A program made the translations under genes and the position numbers. Positions 20,721 through 30,486 of a DNA stretch of 64,000 nt are shown here, piece by piece; the first letter of the stretch is position 1, and every line of letters starts with the position of its first letter. This DNA is from Bombella pluederhausensis (lineage in GTDB: Bacteria > Pseudomonadota > Alphaproteobacteria > Acetobacterales > Acetobacteraceae): assembly GCF_026385525.1 (NCBI RefSeq), contig NZ_JANIDY010000005.1:1-64000 (forward strand), in the 5' to 3' direction. Under the pieces are notes generated by a model. It did not search any database and was not told the DNA's origin. It saw only the letters and a list, made by a program, of their open reading frames with translations.

Positions 20721-21884
20721 TTACCTTCTGGCAAGGCCCTGCCCAAAACGGGCCACTGCGCACTCCACATCACCTGCCGAGGTAAAACGTCCCACCGACA
20801 GACGCAAGCTTCTGCGTGCTTCCGCATCTGTCAGCCCCATTGCCTTCAGAACGTAAGACGGTGCCCCGGATGCTGCCGAACACGCTGAACCCGCTGAAAA
20901 AGCAACCCCCGGTACGGCGGCCATGACCTGCTGAACCTCCGGCCCATCAGGCAGACAGATGTTCAAAACACCCGGTAGCCGTGATGCAGAGGCTCCATTA
21001 CAGCGAGCCACCGGGAACAGCTGCCGCATACCCTGCCATAGCCCATCCCGCAAGCCCGCAAGCCGTGTAGCTTCATCCGCCTGTCCTATCACGGCCAGTC
21101 GGGCTGCCATGCCCATCCCCACGATCAGCGGCACGGGCAGTGTACCGGACCGCAGGCCACGCTCCTGTCCACCACCGGAAAGCAGCGGCATCAGCCGCAC
21201 ACGGGGGCGCCGCCGGACATACAGAGCCCCCACCCCCTTGGGGCCATAGATTTTATGTGCCGAAAATGATGCCAGATCGACTCCCTTCAGCGTAAAGGGC
21301 AGCTTACCAAGCATCTGAGCCATATCCACATGCAGCAGAGCACCCGCCTGCCGAACCAACGGCGTAAGGCGGGACAGGTCCTGCACTACGCCCGTCTCAT
21401 TATTCGCCGCCATGATGCTGACCAGCAGAGTAGGCGTCTTCAGGGCCTCCTCCAGACGTTCCGGCAACAGACGGCCATCCGGCTCCACGGGCAGGATGAC
21501 AGGTTCAAACCCTTCAGTCGCTAGGGAGCTTACGGCTTCCAGAACGCATTTATGCTCGGTCGCCACGGTGATAATGCGCCGCCGTTCGTCCCCCTGTTCC
21601 TTCAGGAAGCGAACGGCCCCCTTGATGGCCAGATTGTTGGCTTCCGTTGCCCCGGAGGTCCAGACCACTTCCTGCGGGCTGACTCCCAGTGCGCCAGCAA
21701 GCTCCTCTCTGGCCTGCTCCACGGCACCCTCAGCCCGCCGCCCCGGATGATGCAGACTCCCCGCATTGGCAAAATGCTGCGTGAAATAGGGCAGCATAGC
21801 CTCCAGAACGGCAGGGTCACAGGGAGTCGTGGCAAGGTAATCCAGATAGATCACATCATCCTGACTGTTCACCGGCCCCTCCAT
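20721..21884 (-). CDS. Cysteine desulfurase (NifS/IscS class), downstream copy
   Basis: 387 aa PLP enzyme that takes sulfur from cysteine as a persulfide. The PLP lysine is in FSAHKIYGPKG (Lys211) and the catalytic Cys335 in SAGSACSAASG; a short loop around the Cys marks the IscS/NifS class. ATG 21884 lies 1 nt after the stop of the upstream paralogue. A GTG 12 nt further in (MNSQDD) has GGAGG 5 nt upstream and is a credible alternative start. Together with the upstream copy and fdx it probably supplies Fe-S assembly or MnmA. Confidence 0.93.
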   Translation of the reverse strand: MEGPVNSQDDVIYLDYLATTPCDPAVLEAMLPYFTQHFANAGSLHHPGRRAEGAVEQAREELAGALGVSPQEVVWTSGATEANNLAIKGAVRFLKEQGDERRRIITVATEHKCVLEAVSSLATEGFEPVILPVEPDGRLLPERLEEALKTPTLLVSIMAANNETGVVQDLSRLTPLVRQAGALLHVDMAQMLGKLPFTLKGVDLASFSAHKIYGPKGVGALYVRRRPRVRLMPLLSGGGQERGLRSGTLPVPLIVGMGMAARLAVIGQADEATRLAGLRDGLWQGMRQLFPVARCNGASASRLPGVLNICLPDGPEVQQVMAAVPGVAFSAGSACSAASGAPSYVLKAMGLTDAEARRSLRLSVGRFTSAGDVECAVARFGQGLARR

Positions 21885-21885
21885 T

Positions 21886-23055
21886 TCAGGACGATGCCCT
21901 TTTCAGAACGCCACGCTCAGCGAAACGCTGTGCCATGAGCATATAGGCCTGCCCAAAGGCCTTCACATCCTCGGCAGCGACATTCCACGGCAGGGACACA
22001 CGGATCGCCTGACCCGCCGCTTCCTCCTGCCCCATGGCCTCCAACACATGCGACCGGGACACTTTGCCCGATGAACAGGCTGACCCGGCAGAAACGCAAT
22101 AGCCTTCAATATCCAGCGCCATGAGCTGCATCTGGGCGGCCACACCGGGCAGAACGGCACTGACCGTATTGGGCAGCCGGGCACCATCCCGCCCCATGAT
22201 GATAGCCCCTGCCTGAATCATGACGGTCTCCAACTCATCCCGCAGCGCTTCCAGCAGTTTCCAGTCCTGCTTTCGGCTCTCCTCAAGAGCGGCAGCCATA
22301 CCCATGTGAGAGGCAAGGGCTGGTGTACCGCCACGCCGTCCCCGTTCCTGCCCCCCACCGGGCAACAAAGGAGGCAAAGGTCGATCCTCTGGCAACAGCA
22401 GAGCCCCTGCCCCTTTAGGACCGCCCATCTTATGAGCCGACAGAGCCAGACTGGCCCCTGCCAGAGAGCCATCCTTCAAGGCCAGAGAAAACGCATCCTG
22501 TTTCCACATCCGCCCTGCCGCCTGCACGGCATCAACATGCAGGAAGGCCCCATGATGGCGGCATAAGGCAGCGACCTCCCGCAATGGTGCATACACACCC
22601 GTCTCGTTATTCGCCGCCATAATGCAGACTAATGGAGGTACCGTCTGGGTGGCCAGCATGTCCTCCAGAGCCGCACAGTCGATCACACCCTGCCCGTCCA
22701 CGGGTATGATCCCGGCATCTGGTGCTGCCTTGCGGATGGCATCATGTTCAGTCGCCCCCATCAGGACAGGGCGCCCCTCCACACGGGCGAACCCATGCAG
22801 GGCGAGCGTATCTGCCTCCGTTCCGCCTGACGTGAACACACAGCTATCCGCTTCCCGCCCGAAGGCCGTGGCGATCTGACGCCGGGCCTCCTCCAGCATG
22901 ATGCGAGCCGTCCGCCCTGCAGCATGAACGGAAGCCGGATTCCCCGTCTGCTCCAGCCCGGCCAGAATGGCCTCCCGTGCAGCGGGCCGCAGAGGTTCAG
23001 TTGCATTGGCATCCAGATAAACCGGCCTGTTCCGTGATGCTGTCCCCTGAATCAT
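21886..23055 (-). CDS. Cysteine desulfurase (NifS/IscS class), upstream copy
   Basis: 389 aa. The PLP lysine is in LSAHKMGGPKG (Lys209) and the catalytic Cys327 in SAGSACSSGK, so both active-site residues are intact. It is clearly diverged from the adjacent copy (QERGRRGGT versus QERGLRSGT in the shared GGGQERG region), so this is an old paralogue pair rather than a recent duplication. First gene of the cluster. Which copy serves Fe-S assembly and which serves tRNA thiolation cannot be told from sequence. Confidence 0.93.
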   Translation of the reverse strand: MIQGTASRNRPVYLDANATEPLRPAAREAILAGLEQTGNPASVHAAGRTARIMLEEARRQIATAFGREADSCVFTSGGTEADTLALHGFARVEGRPVLMGATEHDAIRKAAPDAGIIPVDGQGVIDCAALEDMLATQTVPPLVCIMAANNETGVYAPLREVAALCRHHGAFLHVDAVQAAGRMWKQDAFSLALKDGSLAGASLALSAHKMGGPKGAGALLLPEDRPLPPLLPGGGQERGRRGGTPALASHMGMAAALEESRKQDWKLLEALRDELETVMIQAGAIIMGRDGARLPNTVSAVLPGVAAQMQLMALDIEGYCVSAGSACSSGKVSRSHVLEAMGQEEAAGQAIRVSLPWNVAAEDVKAFGQAYMLMAQRFAERGVLKRASS

Positions 23056-23334
23056 GCTTCCTCTCCCGATGCCCCCGTGACAGGCCCCACCCCCATGAGG
23101 GGACCGATACGATCTTCTTTACCGTTTTGAAAAAACCGGCGTGTCAGAGTCGATTTTGGTAGAAATTACCAAGATGAAACCGATATACAACGCCGGTATG
23201 TTCCTCCCGGATAAGGTCCATCCTTCCGCCGGGAGCGTAAAATCATGCCCGGCACCCTGCCCCGGGCATAGTCGGTTCGCACACCACTCTGAGCCTTCGT
23301 TGGGCGGCGGAGTGGACAAGAAGATGAGAGACGC

Positions 23335-24027
23335 ATGCCTGAAGTCATGTTCGCCGGCCCGGATGGGCGGCTCGAAGGCCATTACCACCACTCCGAAGAC
23401 CCTAATGCCCCTCTCGCCCTGATTATCCATCCGCACCCGCTACATGGCGGCACGATGAACAACCGCATCGCCTACACCATGTACCGCCGTTTCCAGACAA
23501 TGGGCTTTTCTGTCCTGCGTTACAACTCCCGCGGGGTTGGCCGCTCTCAGGGGCGTTATGATGGTGGAATCGGGGAGATTTCCGATGCCGCCGCTGCGCT
23601 GGACTGGATGCAGATGATCAATCCCAATTCTTCGGAACTGTGGATTGCCGGTTATTCCTTCGGTGCCTTCGTGGGGATGCAGCTGCTGATGCGGCGGCCG
23701 GAAATCCGTGGCTGGATCAGCGTGGCACCGCCTGCTGATGATTATGACTTCAACTTCCTTGCCCCCTGCCCGTGCAGCGGCCTGATGATTGCCGGTGGAA
23801 AAGACAGCATGGCCCCTGAGCCTGTCATCCGCAAGCTGGTGGACAAGCTCAACACGCAGAAGAATGTCACGGTCGATTATCGTGTCTTCGACAATGCCGA
23901 TCATATTTTCTCCCAGCAGGCCGAGCTGATTGCCGATGCGCTGGAAGACCATGTGACAACCCGGCAGCGGAATCTTTTCGCTCCTGAAGAAACAATGGCA
24001 CAGCCTGCGGCAGAAGCTGTCGGCTGA
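23335..24027 (+). CDS. Alpha/beta hydrolase (serine-esterase fold)
   Basis: 230 aa. The nucleophile elbow GYSFG is at 106-110 (Ser108), the early strand and [13 protein letters not shown] form the oxyanion region, and a C-terminal DNADHIF supplies the likely catalytic His. This fits the small cytoplasmic dienelactone-hydrolase-like family found widely in alphaproteobacteria; the substrate is unknown. GAGAGACGC precedes the ATG. It is divergent from the cysteine desulfurase cluster and 46 nt upstream of tyrS, so it is probably co-transcribed with tyrS. Confidence 0.85.
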   Translation: MPEVMFAGPDGRLEGHYHHSEDPNAPLALIIHPHPLHGGTMNNRIAYTMYRRFQTMGFSVLRYNSRGVGRSQGRYDGGIGEISDAAAALDWMQMINPNSSELWIAGYSFGAFVGMQLLMRRPEIRGWISVAPPADDYDFNFLAPCPCSGLMIAGGKDSMAPEPVIRKLVDKLNTQKNVTVDYRVFDNADHIFSQQAELIADALEDHVTTRQRNLFAPEETMAQPAAEAVG

Positions 24028-24073
24028 ACCAGCGCCCCGCCCGACAGGACATCTACAGGAAGGAAGGCCCTTC

Positions 24074-25324
24074 ATGACCGACATATCGCTTAAAAGCCCG
24101 TTCCTGCGGGAAGCTCAGGCCCGTGGCATGATCTTTCAGTGCACCGATTTCGAAGCACTGGACGAACAGATGCTGGCAGGCCCGATCACGGCCTATATCG
24201 GTTTCGACCCCACGGCAGACTCCCTGCATGTGGGCAATGCCATGTCGATCATGATGCTGCGGCTTCTCCAGAAGCACGGGCACAACCCCATCGCCCTGAT
24301 TGGCGGTGGCACGGCAAAGATCGGTGATCCATCCTTCCGTGATGAAGCCCGGTCCCTGATGACGGACGAGACCATCACCCATAACCTCGCCGGGCTGCGG
24401 GCTTCTCTTGGGCAGTTCCTGAACTTTGATGATGGCAAGTGCCGCCTCGTCAATAATGCGGACTGGCTGGACAAGCTGTCTTACATCAACCTGCTTCAGG
24501 ATGTCGGGGTACAGTTCTCTGTCAGCCGGATGCTCTCCTTCGAAAGTGTGAAGCAGCGTCTGGACCGTGAGCAGGGCCTGACTTTCCTTGAGTTCAACTA
24601 CTCCATTCTTCAGGCTTTCGACTTCCGGGAGCTGTATCGCCGCCACGGGGCCATCCTCCAGATGGGTGGGTCTGACCAGTGGGGCAACATCGTCTCCGGC
24701 ATCGACCTTGCCCGCCGTACCGATGGCGCCCGCCTGTTCGGGCTGACGACTCCACTCGTCACCACCTCCTCCGGGGCCAAGATGGGCAAATCCGCCAACG
24801 GTGCCGTATGGGTCCGCAAGGAGCGGCGGCCTGTCTTTGATTACTGGCAGTTCTGGCGCAACACCGAAGATGCCGATGTGGGGCGCTTCCTCAAGATGTT
24901 CACGGACCTTCCCGTGGAGGAATGTGAACGTCTCGGCGCTCTGGAAGGGGCAGAGATCAACGAGGCTAAGAAGATTCTGGCCACCGAGGCCACGGCCATC
25001 TGTCACGGTCGTGAAGCCGCCGAGGAAGCCGCCGAGACGGCTCACAAGGTGTTCGAACAGGGCAGCGTTCAGGCTGCCCTGCCGGAAGTCACGCTTGCCT
25101 CTGGCCTGCCTGCCGAAGGCATGCCTGCCTTCAAACTCTTTGCAGAAGCTGGACTGGCTGCCAGCGGTGGCGAAGCCCGCCGTCTCATCCGTGGTGGAGG
25201 TGCCCGGCTGAATGATGTGGTCATCAAGGATGAGAACCAGACCATCACATCCGCCGACCTGACGGATGGTGCGCTGAAACTCTCCTCCGGCAAGAAGAAA
25301 CACATTCTCGTCCGGGTAGGATAA
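24074..25324 (+). CDS. tyrS: Tyrosyl-tRNA synthetase
   Basis: 416 aa class I aminoacyl-tRNA synthetase. The HIGH-like motif is SLHVG (about 50-54) and the KMSKS-like motif KMGKS (about 235), with the tyrosine-pocket segment GGSDQWGN between them. An S4 RNA-binding domain closes the protein ([15 protein letters not shown]). An AGGAAGGAAGG Shine-Dalgarno precedes the ATG. Followed by a strong terminator. Confidence 0.98.
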   Translation: MTDISLKSPFLREAQARGMIFQCTDFEALDEQMLAGPITAYIGFDPTADSLHVGNAMSIMMLRLLQKHGHNPIALIGGGTAKIGDPSFRDEARSLMTDETITHNLAGLRASLGQFLNFDDGKCRLVNNADWLDKLSYINLLQDVGVQFSVSRMLSFESVKQRLDREQGLTFLEFNYSILQAFDFRELYRRHGAILQMGGSDQWGNIVSGIDLARRTDGARLFGLTTPLVTTSSGAKMGKSANGAVWVRKERRPVFDYWQFWRNTEDADVGRFLKMFTDLPVEECERLGALEGAEINEAKKILATEATAICHGREAAEEAAETAHKVFEQGSVQAALPEVTLASGLPAEGMPAFKLFAEAGLAASGGEARRLIRGGGARLNDVVIKDENQTITSADLTDGALKLSSGKKKHILVRVG

Positions 25325-25355
25325 CAGTCCACCACACAGTCAGGGCCCCTGAATA

Positions 25356-25398
25356 TAAAACAGCACGGTAAGCCTTTTTGCTGCCGTGCTGTTTTTTT
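25356..25398. terminator. Bidirectional terminator between tyrS and the heparinase-family gene
   Basis: AAAACAGCACGG/CCGTGCTGTTTT stem with a 15-nt loop and a seven-T run. It is 32 nt past the tyrS stop and 23 nt from the convergent heparinase-family stop, and the A/T flanks allow use in both directions. Confidence 0.9.
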
Positions 25399-25420
25399 AT
25401 GTCCAGCTTATACAGACAAA

Positions 25421-27061
25421 TTACAAAGGCACATGCTCCAACACCCACTCTACCCTTTGCTGGCGTCTGGGGGATTTGGCTGCCTTATTAGCAGACTCAG
25501 CCGGTTCTTCTGTCACGGGCAAAGTGCGACCGGGGCGGGACTGTACGATGATCTGGGCCGTGCGTTCTGGAACGCCCCGCCCCATGTAGAGGTCATCCTC
25601 CAGAGCAATCACGCCGCCCGTCTGGCGGAAACGCCATATCTCTGATGGTGCATGGAGGATGATTTCCTCATCCTCCTGCTCCACCCGCACATCGGGATGA
25701 ATGTGAAAGCGCAGCGTAAAGGATACATCACGCTCCCCTTCCACCGTATCGCACCCCCGCAATTCTTCACCAGAAGGCTCCAGAAACAGGGAACGGGACC
25801 AAATGACCCCATGGGAAGGGTAATAGCCATTATGGGAGAGATGCAGCTCATGCACACGGGCCCGTTTTTCCTGTGTGCAGCGCACCTGCGAGGGGCGGCG
25901 TGTCACATGCCCGTCCGCACCAAAATCGGATGATGAATCACCATCAACCACCAGAGCCGTATGGGCAGCAGAATTACGCAACGCCCTGCGCCACGCCCCT
26001 CCCTCTGCCGCTCCACAATTCACAAACAGGCGCTGCCGGTGATGGGAAAACTCAAAAGACAGCGTACCCGCATGGGCATTGAGATCCATCCCATAGGGAG
26101 CAGGCGCCGCCGCATCGACAAGGAGAAGCGCCCGCCCTGCCGTCAATCGAACGAAGCCCCCTTTGGCGAGGCTGGATGCCACAACCTTGTAACGCTCAAC
26201 CTGTTCCAGCAGGCCCCGCACGGCCTTTGCACCACGCTCCTGCGATCCATTGAACAGAGCCAACCCACCATCCTCGTGGCAGAAAGCTCTCAAAACGGCA
26301 CAGGCCCGCCCCAACATCACTGGCACGCAATCCGGCGGCATCCATTGCAGTACGGTAAACATACCCTGAATGGCCGCCAACTGCTGAACACACCGAAACT
26401 GCGCCTCTGGGCTGCGCTCTGCCACGATGCCATCATCTGTCATCAAGCGCTTCAGCTCCAGAGGAAGCTGGTTCTCAAACCGTTTGAAGAAGCCGTCATA
26501 ATAGGGAACAGCCATATAAACCGCCAGCAATCCCCGCAGCACGGCCAGCCCTTCCCAACCGGAAGGCGGCAATGGCAGCATAGCCGACAGAAGACGCGCT
26601 TCCTTCACGGCGGCATCCAGAACCAGCTGTTGCGTCCCCTCCGTAGCGGTGGAAAGGCAAAACTCGTAATGCCCCAGCCAGTTGGACAGACGCCGCCCCA
26701 TTACACCGCTTTCCCGTGCTACGGAATCAGTCGGAGGACGATCTGCCCATGAAGCCACCATGGAACGGGCAAGAAGACGGGCACCATTCGTGCCAAAGGC
26801 CCGCAGGTCCTTCAGCCAATCAAACCCATAAAACCAGCGGCGAACATCCTCCGGCCAGTCATTATTCTGCCAGACACCCCGCCATGGCAGATTGTAGGTC
26901 TTCTGGGCAAAGCGGAAGACACCGCCTGTCAGCAAAGCCCCCTGATCGACATCGCCTTCTTCCCTGTCCTGATACAGGCAGACAGGGCTTGCTCCACCCC
27001 GCTGCCTTCTGGGCAGAGAAGCCAGCAAAAGCCTAAAATGCCGCCAGCAGGACCTAAACAA
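25421..27061 (-). CDS. Heparinase II/III-family protein
   Basis: 546 aa. An N-terminal alpha-helical toroid region (roughly 60-330) is followed by a C-terminal beta-sandwich with the family pattern HAGTLSFEFSHHRQRLFVNCG and AAHTALVVDG. Members are polysaccharide lyases, but the copy next to rpe in alphaproteobacteria has no proven substrate. No signal peptide is visible. The start appears to be TTG 27061, with GAGGGG 10 nt upstream. It lies 12 nt after rpe and is likely co-transcribed. Confidence 0.82.
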   Translation of the reverse strand: MFRSCWRHFRLLLASLPRRQRGGASPVCLYQDREEGDVDQGALLTGGVFRFAQKTYNLPWRGVWQNNDWPEDVRRWFYGFDWLKDLRAFGTNGARLLARSMVASWADRPPTDSVARESGVMGRRLSNWLGHYEFCLSTATEGTQQLVLDAAVKEARLLSAMLPLPPSGWEGLAVLRGLLAVYMAVPYYDGFFKRFENQLPLELKRLMTDDGIVAERSPEAQFRCVQQLAAIQGMFTVLQWMPPDCVPVMLGRACAVLRAFCHEDGGLALFNGSQERGAKAVRGLLEQVERYKVVASSLAKGGFVRLTAGRALLLVDAAAPAPYGMDLNAHAGTLSFEFSHHRQRLFVNCGAAEGGAWRRALRNSAAHTALVVDGDSSSDFGADGHVTRRPSQVRCTQEKRARVHELHLSHNGYYPSHGVIWSRSLFLEPSGEELRGCDTVEGERDVSFTLRFHIHPDVRVEQEDEEIILHAPSEIWRFRQTGGVIALEDDLYMGRGVPERTAQIIVQSRPGRTLPVTEEPAESANKAAKSPRRQQRVEWVLEHVPL

Positions 27062-27073
27062 GCCTCATGCCCC

Positions 27074-27739
27074 TCAGCTTCGCAGGAGAGCAGGACGGGC
27101 AGCGGCTCTCATGCCTTCAATCGCTGCCTTGCGGTCATCCTTGCCAAAAATAGCCGAGCCTGCCACCAGCATAGTCGCACCAGCCTCTGTCACCAGCGGC
27201 GTGGTGGTCTCATCAATCCCACCATCAACGCCCAGCACGATCTCGCGGCCACTCTGGCGGATCATCCCGGCAAGAGTACGGATCTTAGCCAACTGACCAT
27301 GTAAGAACTTCTGCCCCCCAAACCCCGGATTGACCGTCATCACCAGAATAATATCGACCATATCCATCACTTCAGACAGTGCCTCCGGTGGCGTAGCCGG
27401 ACAAATGGCCACACCGGCCTTGCAGCCCAGAGCATGAATGGTCTGCAACGTGCGATGCAGATGGGCATTCCCCTCTACATGCACGGTAATATGATCCACC
27501 CCGGCCTCTGCCATAGCGGCCAGATAAGGGTCAGCTGGCTCGATCATCAGGTGAGCATCAAACCGGGCCTTACTATGAGGCCGCAGCGCTTTGATAACCG
27601 GCATGCCAAAAGAAATATTCGGAACGAAATGCCCATCCATGACATCAAGATGCAGCCATGGTGCTTCCGCTACAGCGCCCATCTCGTGACGCAGATTAGA
27701 GAAGTCAGCGGCAAGCAGGCTTGGCGCAATAATGGGCAT
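27074..27739 (-). CDS. rpe: Ribulose-phosphate 3-epimerase
   Basis: 221 aa TIM-barrel enzyme interconverting ribulose 5-phosphate and xylulose 5-phosphate in the pentose phosphate pathway, which is central in acetic acid bacteria. Family motifs are IIAPSLLAADFSNL, LHLDVMDGHFVPNISFG, MTVNPGFGGQKF and VDGGID. The frame is open 58 codons further, but ATG 27739 has GGAGG 4 nt upstream and begins the conserved protein. Confidence 0.97.
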   Translation of the reverse strand: MPIIAPSLLAADFSNLRHEMGAVAEAPWLHLDVMDGHFVPNISFGMPVIKALRPHSKARFDAHLMIEPADPYLAAMAEAGVDHITVHVEGNAHLHRTLQTIHALGCKAGVAICPATPPEALSEVMDMVDIILVMTVNPGFGGQKFLHGQLAKIRTLAGMIRQSGREIVLGVDGGIDETTTPLVTEAGATMLVAGSAIFGKDDRKAAIEGMRAAARPALLRS

Positions 27740-27894
27740 GTAACCTCCAGATAAAAGGAAGATAAACAGATATTGGCCCCGATATTGGCAGAATAAGGCT
27801 TTTTTACAAGAGAAACACAACACCGGCCTCTGCCATCCAGCCCAACAGGAAAGAAAATGGACACGCCCCATCCTGTCTGCTAACGGAATATCCG

Positions 27895-27995
27895 TTCCGA
27901 GGGGTGCCTTCATTGCGCAAGGCTGAGAGGATGGGCAACACGGCCATCCAACCCTTTGAACCTGATCCGGTTCGTACCGGCGAAGGGACAGGAAA
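27895..27995 (+). promoter_or_regulatory. TPP riboswitch (THI element)
   Basis: All core THI-box segments appear in order: GGGGTGCC (27901), GCTGAGA (27922-27928), ACCCTTTGAACCTGAT (27951-27966), a GGTTCGTACCGG hairpin, and GCGAAGGGA (27980-27988). A short P1 forms with TTCC (27895) and GGAA (27991). It lies about 90 nt upstream of a TonB receptor. Downstream, CCTTC (28052-28056) can pair with GAAGG (28070-28074), just ahead of the receptor start, a possible Shine-Dalgarno sequestering switch. Thiamine pyrophosphate binding should turn the operon off. Confidence 0.95.
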
Positions 27996-28084
27996 CAGCA
28001 CAGAGCGGGCCATGCCCGTCATCTCCCCTGAACTGACGCCTGCACAGCGAACCTTCACCATCGTGCTCCGAAGGCGAAGATTCC

Positions 28085-30484
28085 ATGCGCTCATTTTTCT
28101 CTGGCCGAAGAACGGCCCCTTTCTTTCTGCTCCTCTGTAGTCCCGGCTGGGCACTGGCTGCTTCGGGGAAACAGCCCCACAAATCCACTACTCTCCATCG
28201 TTCATCAGGACAGCAGCCAGCTCATGCCACGCAAACCAAAGATGTGCAGGCAAAAAAGGTAGAATACATCACCACCCGTGCCGCCCCAGAGGCCGTACAG
28301 CGTGGAGGCGGGCTGATACAGCCCCAGCATGGCACGCAGTCCATCAGTGAGGTGGGGCGCAGCTATATGGACATACAGGCCCCTACAGCCTCGGCCTTTC
28401 AGCTCGTTTCCATTCTGCCGGGTGCCAATGTCACGACATCCGACCCATTCGGTATTTCACCCAACACCAATATCAACGTGCGTGGCCTGAATGGTGATGC
28501 GCTGGGCTATGTGCTGGAGGGCATGCCCCTCAATGACGTAGCCTCCTATGGTGGATACCCCAACCAGTTCGCCGATACGGAGAATTACAGCAAGGTCGGT
28601 CTTCAGCAAGGGTCAGCCGATCTGGACAGTCCGGTCCTCAATGCCGCAGGCGGGTTGATGAAGCTTTCCTTTCTTGATCCATCTCTGAAGCCCGGCGGGC
28701 TGGCCTCCTTCTCCTACGGCTCCTTCAACACACGGCGGGGCTTCCTCCGGCTGGAGACAGGGGAAATAGGCCATACTGGCATGAGGGGCTTCGTCTCCTA
28801 CTCCAATACACATGCGGATAACTGGCGCAGTGGCGGCTATGATACCCGCCAGCATATTGATTTCCGGCTTCTCAAAGAATGGGGGCAAGGAAATCAGGCG
28901 GGCATTCTGGGGTCATGGAACAGGGCCAATACCAGCTATTATCCCTTCACCTCCCTTGAGGACTGGAAAACCTACGGTACCCACAGCGGCAAACTGACCC
29001 AGCATTTCGAGCCCGAAAACGGCACGAATTACTGGCGTCTCTCCCGTGACCCGGAAGAAACGCTCTATGTCGGTGCGCCGGTGCATCTGCACTTCAACCA
29101 GCGTATTTCCTTCGACATCACCCCCTATGCCCAGCGGGCTTATGGCAACTTCCCTTATGGTTCCACACTTTCCAGCACAGGGAATTATTACGGCTCTCAA
29201 CCTGTATCGTCCCTGCCAGTAACGGATGGCCAGACCGTACGGGCGGATTACACCCAGCGCAGCTACCGCTCTGGCGTAAACATGGCCCTCCATGCCCGAT
29301 ATAAATGGAACGACTTCGTCATGGGCTACTGGTACGATTATTCGGACGATAACGAGCCACAGCCCTTCACATCCGTAGGCAGCGATGGCTCCGCCGCCAA
29401 TATCTGGGCGGATAAGAAGCGCAGCCGCATCCTCATGCCGGATGGTAACCCCTATCTGGCCGGGGGCTTCCACACCATGTCCCAGACCAATGCCCTCTAT
29501 GTGGGAGACCATATCTCCCTGATGAATGACAGGCTGGCCATGGATATTGGTTTCAAAGAGGTCATGCTGCATCGCTGGGGAACCAATGATGTGCCGGGAC
29601 CGCAGCGCAACATCTCCAGCAACAGGCAGGAGCCCCTGCCCCGCTTCGGAATGCGCTGGAACTTCACGAAACAGGATCAACTGTTCCTCAATGTGAACAC
29701 CAACTTCCGGACACCGGCTGTTTCCACCTATTACAACAGCTATGCCGGTGTGGATGCCAATGGCGCACCCAACGGTTCCATCAGCCAAGCCGGAACCAAC
29801 CGCCTGAAGAATGAATTTTCAGTCTCCGAGGAATTCGGCTACCGCCGTACGGGGGACTGGCTGACAGCAAGCCTGACCTTCTTCAACTATAATTTCCGCA
29901 ACCGGCAGATACAGACCGGGGAAGCGAATAACCCCAATATCACTACGACCATCAATGCCGGGAAACAGACCTCCCGTGGTGTGGATGTGGAGCTCGGTAC
30001 ACGCCCATGGCACCATATCAGCCCCTATGCGTCCTTCGAATATCTCCATGCCACCATCGACAATAACATCGCTTCCGGGAGCGATATCCTGCCCACAGCG
30101 GGCAAAACAGCCGTCCGCAGCCCTCATTTTCAGGCAGGGGCTGGACTGCGCTATGATGACGGACACTTCTTCAGCATGATCACCATGCATTACATGAGCC
30201 ATCAATATTCCAGCTTCATGAATGACGAACGCATTCCCTCCATCATGACCGCCGACCTGACCCTTGGTTACCGCTTTAACAATGTCGGCTTCCTGCATCA
30301 GCCCACATTGCGGTTGAACCTGAGCAACATCAGCAACCAGCGTTATCTCTCCGGCATCAACTCCACCACCCTGAACGCTCACGATACCACGGGCCTGCAT
30401 GGCACACGGATCAGCGGGTCGGCACCGGGCTATTACATCGGCGCTCCCTTCGCTGCCCTTGCCAGCCTGACAGCCGGGTTCTGA
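28085..30484 (+). CDS. TonB-dependent receptor, probable thiamine (or precursor) importer
   Basis: 799 aa outer-membrane protein. A signal peptide (about 1-25, cleavage near WALA-AS) precedes a plug domain with INVRGLNGDALGYVLEGMPL (about 135-155) and a beta-barrel rich in aromatic girdle residues. The last residues, ASLTAGF, end in the Phe expected for outer-membrane insertion. The TPP riboswitch upstream and the PnuC-type transporter downstream point to thiamine or a thiamine precursor as substrate; this is inference. It lies 2 nt ahead of a kinase gene. Confidence 0.9.
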   Translation: MRSFFSGRRTAPFFLLLCSPGWALAASGKQPHKSTTLHRSSGQQPAHATQTKDVQAKKVEYITTRAAPEAVQRGGGLIQPQHGTQSISEVGRSYMDIQAPTASAFQLVSILPGANVTTSDPFGISPNTNINVRGLNGDALGYVLEGMPLNDVASYGGYPNQFADTENYSKVGLQQGSADLDSPVLNAAGGLMKLSFLDPSLKPGGLASFSYGSFNTRRGFLRLETGEIGHTGMRGFVSYSNTHADNWRSGGYDTRQHIDFRLLKEWGQGNQAGILGSWNRANTSYYPFTSLEDWKTYGTHSGKLTQHFEPENGTNYWRLSRDPEETLYVGAPVHLHFNQRISFDITPYAQRAYGNFPYGSTLSSTGNYYGSQPVSSLPVTDGQTVRADYTQRSYRSGVNMALHARYKWNDFVMGYWYDYSDDNEPQPFTSVGSDGSAANIWADKKRSRILMPDGNPYLAGGFHTMSQTNALYVGDHISLMNDRLAMDIGFKEVMLHRWGTNDVPGPQRNISSNRQEPLPRFGMRWNFTKQDQLFLNVNTNFRTPAVSTYYNSYAGVDANGAPNGSISQAGTNRLKNEFSVSEEFGYRRTGDWLTASLTFFNYNFRNRQIQTGEANNPNITTTINAGKQTSRGVDVELGTRPWHHISPYASFEYLHATIDNNIASGSDILPTAGKTAVRSPHFQAGAGLRYDDGHFFSMITMHYMSHQYSSFMNDERIPSIMTADLTLGYRFNNVGFLHQPTLRLNLSNISNQRYLSGINSTTLNAHDTTGLHGTRISGSAPGYYIGAPFAALASLTAGF

Positions 30485-30486
30485 GC

